NCBI GenBank assembly: GCA_030620855.1
Contig: JAUXIZ010000016.1
Location: 1-10,046, forward strand
Length of the DNA: 10,046 nucleotides
Direction: 5' to 3'
Origin: a candidate division WWE3 bacterium
Lineage (GTDB): Bacteria > Patescibacteriota > WWE3 > 9FT-COMBO-53-11
The notes beneath the pieces were generated by a model. It saw only the letters and a list, made by a program, of their open reading frames with translations, did not search any database and was not told the DNA's origin. The position numbers and the translations under genes were made by a program. The first letter of the stretch is position 1. Every line of letters begins with the position of its first letter. Shown piece after piece: positions 6,095-10,046 of the stretch.

Positions 6095-7454
6095 AGCCGG
6101 CTCTTCGAATGATAGGACCGCTTTCGGAATCTTCGACGCGGTAGCCCATCTGCTCCATCCGATTGCGGATCTCATCCGCTTTAACCCAATTGCCCTGCTC
6201 CCTTTGAAGCTCCCTCTCCTTAACAAGCGTTTGGACTTCTTTCGGTACTTCAAGCTCCTCAATTTCCGCAAGATTCAAGCCAAAAACCTTATCCATCCTA
6301 AGAAGAGTCACCATTTTGCAGGAAGTGGGAAGCTCCTTATCCTTGATCAGCTCCCACATTAAAGCCAACGCCCCCGTAAGATTTAAGTCGTCGTTTAAGA
6401 GCTCCTCAAACTTATTTTCATACCCAGCGCACCCTATCTTGCCAGGCGAATCCCAAGTAGAAAGCTCGTTGTAGAGCTTGTCGAGAGCGGTTTGGGCCGC
6501 TTCCAACCCGGCCCATGTAAAGTTGAGCTCCCCGCGATAGTGGGCAGTAGCAGCTAAATAGCGGAAGGCAAGAGGGTTAAATCCGCGCTTTAGAACTTCG
6601 TCAAACTCAACGTAGTTGCCAAGTGATTTGGACATTTTTTGACCCTCGACCGTCAAAAGACCTGCGTGGATCCAGTAATTGACAAACTTCTTGCCGGTGG
6701 CCGTCTGGGATTGGGCAATCTCGTTTTCGTGGTGGGGAAACCTAAGATCCAGCGCACCCCCATGTATATCCAAAGTTTCCCCCAAGTGAGTGCGCGACAT
6801 AACCGAACACTCAATGTGCCATCCCGGGCGTCCTTTGCCCCAAGGAGAATCCCAAACGGCATCGACTTCTTCCTCCCCTTCCCCAACCGCCTTCCAAAGG
6901 GCAAAATCCGCCGCTTCCTCCTTCTCGTGCTTGTCGGCGGCAATGCGAGTCCCGGCTTTTGCCTCTTCAAGCTTGACGCGCGACAGCTTGCCGTAATCTT
7001 CGAACTTGGAAATGTCGAAATAAACGGAACCATCCCGCTCGTAGGCAAAGCCGGCTTCCTCCAGCTCTTTGACCATCTTGATAATTTCCTTAATATGCTC
7101 GGTCACCCTTGGAAAAACGGCGGGGGTTTCGATGTTGAGGGCTTTTAAATCGTCGTAAAAGCGCCTGATGTATTGACCGGCAAGCTTGTTGATGGAAATC
7201 CCGCGCTTTTTGGCCTCGCGGATCATATCATCGTGAACGTCAGTGATGTTCATAACATGGCGTACAGCGCGTCCGTTATATTCCAAAACCCTCCTTAAAA
7301 AGTCAAAATTGACGTAATTTCTAACATTTCCAACGTGGGATGATCCGTAAACCGTGGGTCCGCATACGTAGAGCGTGACCCGGTTGGGGTCTTGGGGCTT
7401 AAAAACCTCTTTTTTTCGGGTTAGAGAGTTGTAGATTTTAAGTTCTTTGGCCAT
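6093..7454 (-). CDS. cysS: Cysteinyl-tRNA synthetase
   Basis: This is a class I aminoacyl-tRNA synthetase that charges tRNA-Cys. It has 453 aa from the ATG at 7454, near the usual ~460. CGPTVY at 31-36 carries zinc ligand C31. The HIGH-type motif is H40-V-G-N43. The other expected zinc ligands are C216 (WHIECSVMS), H241 and E245 (FPHHENEIAQS). KMSKS lies at 273-277. A helical anticodon-binding domain follows to the C-terminus, with the shared ERELQREQGNWVKADEIRN segment. An in-frame TTG at 7457 would add one residue, but the ATG is preferred. There is no Shine-Dalgarno; an extended -10 ends 7 nt upstream. It is divergent from the orphan gene at 7549 and upstream of rpsF. Confidence 0.97.
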   Translation of the reverse strand: MAKELKIYNSLTRKKEVFKPQDPNRVTLYVCGPTVYGSSHVGNVRNYVNFDFLRRVLEYNGRAVRHVMNITDVHDDMIREAKKRGISINKLAGQYIRRFYDDLKALNIETPAVFPRVTEHIKEIIKMVKELEEAGFAYERDGSVYFDISKFEDYGKLSRVKLEEAKAGTRIAADKHEKEEAADFALWKAVGEGEEEVDAVWDSPWGKGRPGWHIECSVMSRTHLGETLDIHGGALDLRFPHHENEIAQSQTATGKKFVNYWIHAGLLTVEGQKMSKSLGNYVEFDEVLKRGFNPLAFRYLAATAHYRGELNFTWAGLEAAQTALDKLYNELSTWDSPGKIGCAGYENKFEELLNDDLNLTGALALMWELIKDKELPTSCKMVTLLRMDKVFGLNLAEIEELEVPKEVQTLVKERELQREQGNWVKADEIRNRMEQMGYRVEDSESGPIIRRAG

Positions 7455-7461
7455 CAAATAG

Positions 7462-7470
7462 ATGGTAGCA
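7462..7470 (-). promoter_or_regulatory. Extended -10 element for cysS
   Basis: The minus strand reads TGC then TACCAT (7467 to 7462), an extended -10 ending 7 nt before the cysS ATG. Predicted initiation is at about 7455, so the transcript would begin essentially at the ATG. I see no strong -35. Confidence 0.4.
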
Positions 7471-7508
7471 ATTCTTGCATCAGCTTGCGTGAATCTAGAC
7501 CCATAGTG

Positions 7509-7517
7509 TGCTAAAAT
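7509..7517 (+). promoter_or_regulatory. Extended -10 element for the orphan gene
   Basis: TGC followed by TAAAAT (7512-7517, 5 of 6 to consensus) forms an extended -10; TTGCGT at 7485-7490 is too far away (21 bp) to be a normal -35. Expected initiation is near 7524, leaving a ~25-nt leader that carries the Shine-Dalgarno. Confidence 0.45.
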
Positions 7518-7521
7518 TAAG

Positions 7522-7544
7522 TTACCCTAACGAAAGGAGGGTAA
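7522..7544 (+). promoter_or_regulatory. Leader hairpin overlapping the Shine-Dalgarno of the orphan gene
   Basis: TTACCCT (7522-7528) and AGGGTAA (7538-7544) are perfect 7-nt complements around a 9-nt loop. The Shine-Dalgarno AAAGGAGG (7533-7540), 8 nt before the ATG at 7549, lies partly in the loop and partly in the 3' arm. The dyad could limit ribosome access in RNA or be a repressor operator in DNA. Confidence 0.5.
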
Positions 7545-7548
7545 TGCG

Positions 7549-7995
7549 ATGGGCGATAATCAAATGCCCACCGTGGCGGATTTCTTGAAGATTGAACCAC
7601 TCACTTCGGAGCTGGTTCTGGAGATCGGCTATCTCCCCCAGTGCACCTACCAAACCCGCCATTGCGGGAACGAAACATGCTGGGTAATCGAAGCCAACTT
7701 CTACTGCACGTCTCACAAAGATGAGATCGAGCAGAAGTGGGAGGGGATGATCACCGGCTGGATCGATCGGCCTGCGCAAGCGCAGAATGAGGATCTAGAG
7801 CTTATGGAGCTTGTCCGCGACGAGTTCCCCGAGCACAATGACATCTACCCCCACGTTGCAGTGGACCGAGTGACAAAGGACCTGAACCTCTCGGAAACAC
7901 CTGAGGGACGAAGCATTGCTTCTTGGTACTTGTGGAAGATGGGGATATTCTCCATCCACCAGCGGGTAATGTTCTTCGAGGCCGCCACCACCTAA
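7549..7995 (+). CDS. Cysteine-rich orphan protein of unknown function
   Basis: I do not recognise this 148-aa protein. It is acidic and has no membrane segment or signal peptide. Cysteines and histidines cluster early: C32, H38, C39, C44, C53 and H56. The C39-x4-C44-x8-C53-x2-H56 spacing could hold a zinc ion. The C-terminal third (about 122-143) is aromatic and hydrophobic, with WYLWKMGIFSIHQRVMFF. The start is well supported by AAAGGAGG 8 nt upstream. Codon use differs from a neighbour: by my count GAG/GAA is 12/4 here against 5/12 in prfA, and Lys is AAG in 4 of 5. It has its own promoter candidate, leader hairpin and terminator, and no operon partner. These traits fit a regulated accessory or acquired gene. 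The strong Shine-Dalgarno, sustained frame and terminator make it a credible gene. Confidence 0.8.
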   Translation: MGDNQMPTVADFLKIEPLTSELVLEIGYLPQCTYQTRHCGNETCWVIEANFYCTSHKDEIEQKWEGMITGWIDRPAQAQNEDLELMELVRDEFPEHNDIYPHVAVDRVTKDLNLSETPEGRSIASWYLWKMGIFSIHQRVMFFEAATT

Positions 7996-8031
7996 AGAGC
8001 AGTCGTAAACCAACGGCTGCTCTTTCCTTTT
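7994..8031 (+). terminator. Intrinsic terminator of the orphan gene, overlapping its stop codon
   Basis: AAAGAGCAGTCG (7994-8005) and CGGCTGCTCTTT (8014-8025) form a 12-bp stem with one T-G pair and an 8-nt loop, followed by CCTTTT. The stem begins inside the TAA at 7993-7995, and the T-run reaches the recR stop on the other strand. In the minus direction only TTT follows the stem, so its value for recR is uncertain. Confidence 0.85.
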
Positions 8032-8638
8032 AAAAGTCTTTACGGCCCTCAAGCGCCTTGGAAAGGGTTAAAGAATCCGCATACTCTAAGTCCCCTCCGA
8101 TGGGAATCCCGCTTGCAATGCGGGTTAATTTGACTTTATCCTTATCAAACCGTTCCTCTATCTCTTTTTTGATATACATGGCAGTTGCCTCACCCTCAAG
8201 GGACGGGTTAGTAGCTAAGATAATCTCCTCAATACCGCCCTGCCCAATCCGATCCACAAGCTCTGCGATCTTCAAATTCTCCGGCCCAACATGCTCCAAA
8301 GGAGAAATCACCCCGTGCAGAACGTGGTAAAAACCTTTGTATTTACCCATCCGCTCAAAAGACAGAAGGTCCAAAGGTTCCTCAACAACACAAACAACCG
8401 AGGCATCGCGGGCGGAGTCCTCGCAAACTTTGCAAACCGGGCTTTCTGCAATGTTAAAACAGCGTTCGCAAAGCTGTATTTTCTCCCCCAGATCAAGCGC
8501 CGCCCGGCCTAAAATCTGGCGCTCACTCTCCGGAGCACGGAGAAGATAAAAGGCAAGTCGGGCTGCAGACTTTGGACCGATGCCGGGCAGTCTCTCAAAT
8601 GCCTCTGTTAAGTTGCTGATCGCTCTGGGAATTTTCAT
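8030..8638 (-). CDS. recR: Recombination mediator protein RecR
   Basis: RecR works in the RecF(O)R pathway, helping load RecA onto SSB-coated gaps; it forms a ring around DNA. It is 202 aa, the family's normal length. A helix-hairpin-helix region contains LPGIGPKSAARLAF (17-30). A four-cysteine zinc site is C57-x2-C60 and C69-x2-C72. The Toprim domain starts near 80 with VVCVVEEPLDLLSFE and includes NPSLEGEATAMYI (144-156) and the typical ASGIPIGGDLEYAD end (175-188). The ATG shares one base with the TAA of dnaX (TAATG), indicating translational coupling. In many bacteria ybaB sits between dnaX and recR; here it is missing. Confidence 0.97.
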   Translation of the reverse strand: MKIPRAISNLTEAFERLPGIGPKSAARLAFYLLRAPESERQILGRAALDLGEKIQLCERCFNIAESPVCKVCEDSARDASVVCVVEEPLDLLSFERMGKYKGFYHVLHGVISPLEHVGPENLKIAELVDRIGQGGIEEIILATNPSLEGEATAMYIKKEIEERFDKDKVKLTRIASGIPIGGDLEYADSLTLSKALEGRKDF

Positions 8639-9996
8639 TATTTATTCTTTGTAAGCTCAACTTTAAGCTGAAGGGGTCTGCCGAAAACCTGCTTCATTGC
8701 AGCTCCCAAAACGGTCTTGCTTTTTGGATTCTCAAGCTTTTCTTTGTGGAAGTTGTAAAAAGCTTGGATGGTAAGCGTGCGGGCGGTAACCTTGCCAAGC
8801 CGGCATGAGCGACGAAGCGCTTCGACCGAATGGTTGAGAGGTTTAACCGCCGCCATAAGCGCCAACCATTGATCATCGTTTGGTTTTACAGGTTTTTGTT
8901 TATCCGGTTTTCTAGCGGCCGGCTTACTGGCACTTGCTTCGCCTGCACCACCTGCTATCTCCACCACCGCGACCTCCAAAGGCAGGATCGGTATAGCAGA
9001 CTGAGACATATACTCGTATGCTTGAGTAAATTTATTGATCATATTATCAAGCTGGGGGGCGGTTACAGCATCGGCGTGCTGGCAAAGCTTGGAATACTGT
9101 TCTTTACCCACCTCAACCAGCTCATCCCCAACCCCGGCTTTGATAAGCAAAAGATCTCGAAGGTACTCCAAAATCCTTACCGTCAAGTTTTCCATTTCAA
9201 CACCCTTGCCGTAGAGGTTATTAATAAAGAAAAGCGCCTCGGAGGTCCTCTTGTTTAAAAGATGCTCAAAAAATTCCCCAAGGTCGGAAAGCCGCGCCGC
9301 ACCCACCAGCTCTTCCACCTTTTGTCCGCCGGTTAAAACCTGCTCCAAAAGAGTTTCCGCATCGCGAAACCCTCCACCGGCGGCTTTGGCAATCTCTTCA
9401 AGCTCCTCATCGGATACCTTGGCCTTTTCTTTTTTGGTGATTTCTTTAAGTTTTTGCACAATCAGGGCAACCGAGGCGCGCTCAAAGTTAAATCGCTGGC
9501 AACGGGATCGGATGGTGTCTGGAAGCTTATGGGGTTCGGTTGTGGCAAGGATAAAAACGGCGTGTGCCGGCGGCTCCTCCAAGGTCTTGAGAAGGGCGTT
9601 GAAAGCCGGCTCGGTAAGCATGTGCGCCTCGTCTATTATGTAGATCTTATGCTTACCGGACGAGGGAGCTAAACGCACTTTCTCACGAAGCGCGCGGATG
9701 TCATCAATACCTCGATTTGAGGCCGCATCAATTTCGATTAGATCGATGAATCTCCCCTCTCGGATTTGCTTGCAGCTACTGCACTTACCGCCGGGCTCCC
9801 CGGCTTTAGGATTCTCACAGTTTATTGCTTTTGCAAGAATGCGGGCGGTAGTAGTTTTGCCGGGTCCGCGGGGTCCAGCAAAAAGATAGGCATGGCCGGT
9901 CTTTTTACTTTTTACTTGACTTAAAAGAGTGTTTTTTACGGTGTCCAAACCAACCAGTTCGGAGAATTTTTGAGGACGATAGGTTCTATACAGCAC
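8638..9996 (-). CDS. dnaX: DNA polymerase III subunit gamma/tau
   Basis: This is the ATPase subunit of the clamp loader. It has 452 aa, between E. coli gamma (431) and tau (643). The opening LYRTYRPQKFSELVG is canonical and fixes the GTG start at 9996. Walker A is GPRGPGKT (41-48), Walker B IIDEAH (120-125), sensor 1 LATTE (150-154), the SRC arginine-finger motif 164-166, and sensor 2 G-FRDAE (209-214). The zinc module has C60, C72 and C75, but the residue expected to be the second of four ligands is glycine at 69 or 70. A Pro/Lys-rich linker (~350-374) leads to a ~75-aa C-terminal domain starting DQWLALMAAVK, as in many Gram-positive-type DnaX proteins. No frameshift site is needed to reach it. 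The start overlaps the end of an upstream frame. Confidence 0.96.
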   Translation of the reverse strand: MLYRTYRPQKFSELVGLDTVKNTLLSQVKSKKTGHAYLFAGPRGPGKTTTARILAKAINCENPKAGEPGGKCSSCKQIREGRFIDLIEIDAASNRGIDDIRALREKVRLAPSSGKHKIYIIDEAHMLTEPAFNALLKTLEEPPAHAVFILATTEPHKLPDTIRSRCQRFNFERASVALIVQKLKEITKKEKAKVSDEELEEIAKAAGGGFRDAETLLEQVLTGGQKVEELVGAARLSDLGEFFEHLLNKRTSEALFFINNLYGKGVEMENLTVRILEYLRDLLLIKAGVGDELVEVGKEQYSKLCQHADAVTAPQLDNMINKFTQAYEYMSQSAIPILPLEVAVVEIAGGAGEASASKPAARKPDKQKPVKPNDDQWLALMAAVKPLNHSVEALRRSCRLGKVTARTLTIQAFYNFHKEKLENPKSKTVLGAAMKQVFGRPLQLKVELTKNK

Positions 9997-10046
9997 GACC
10001 CCATTCTAGAACGCGGGGCATCGCATCCGCAATAGCTTCTTCAACA
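9986..10046 (-). CDS. C-terminal end of an upstream reading frame (partial)
   Basis: On the minus strand a frame is open from the window edge to TAG at 9988-9986 and encodes the last 19 residues of a protein, VEEAIADAMPRVLEWGRAV. It overlaps the dnaX GTG start by 11 bp, the tight packing seen elsewhere in the window. The stretch is too short to identify, and could be chance; nothing is known of its product. Confidence 0.4.
   Translation of the reverse strand, partial: VEEAIADAMPRVLEWGRAV

Noticed and set aside
6639..7148. Open frame of 169 codons on the + strand opposite cysS
   Set aside because: It lies wholly antisense to the catalytic domain of CysRS, with no promoter, no ribosome site and no recognisable protein features.
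9429..9435. AAAAAAG heptamer in dnaX on the minus strand, a possible frameshift signal for gamma/tau production
   Set aside because: The reading frame there is AAA AAA GAA, not the A-AAA-AAG phase needed for -1 slippage. The full C-terminal domain is also reached in the normal frame.

Overview
The window is a compact, bacterial, mostly housekeeping region. Intergenic gaps are short (the longest is 126 bp) and no stretch over 300 bp lacks a gene. Base composition is mid-range. I see no rRNA, tRNA, CRISPR array, insertion sequence or prophage gene. Stop codons are mainly TAA and TAG; TGA ends ctpA and rpsR, which fits the standard bacterial code. The release factor 1 without its N-terminal domain, the tightly packed operons and the loss of ybaB between dnaX and recR suggest a reduced genome, most likely Candidate Phyla Radiation (Patescibacteria). 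That placement is inference, and I cannot name a lineage.

Layout. On the + strand, positions 41-1114 hold rpmE (ribosomal protein L31 with a charged tail) and prfA (short RF1). A separate + strand gene for an M50 site-2-type membrane protease follows (1185-1964) and ends in a hairpin and an intrinsic terminator. From 7454 back to 2058 all genes are on the minus strand. In transcription order they are cysS, rpsF, ssb, rpsR, ctpA, dtd and htrA. The classic rpsF-ssb-rpsR unit sits in the middle, and rpsR starts inside the end of ssb. A lone + strand gene of unknown function (7549-7995) lies between the divergent cysS and the convergent dnaX-recR pair. It has its own promoter, a strong Shine-Dalgarno partly inside a hairpin, and a terminator that overlaps its stop codon. 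The minus-strand pair dnaX-recR (9996 to 8030) overlaps by one base. The tail of another minus-strand reading frame runs in from the right edge.

How the genes work together. rpmE, prfA, cysS, rpsF, rpsR and dtd serve translation: ribosome parts, termination, Cys-tRNA charging and D-aminoacyl-tRNA proofreading. ssb, dnaX and recR serve replication and recombinational repair. The M50 protease, HtrA and CtpA are three membrane-protease classes that act in succession in regulated intramembrane proteolysis elsewhere, and here they lie within 3.7 kb.

The points most worth a second look are the following. RF1 lacks domain 1. Sigma-70-like -10 boxes lie 6-10 nt upstream of many start codons that have no Shine-Dalgarno, which suggests leaderless transcripts. 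A perfect 10-nt complement links the M50 start codon to its own 3' hairpin. The cysteine-rich orphan protein has codon use opposite to a neighbour. The rpsF leader carries an inverted repeat.
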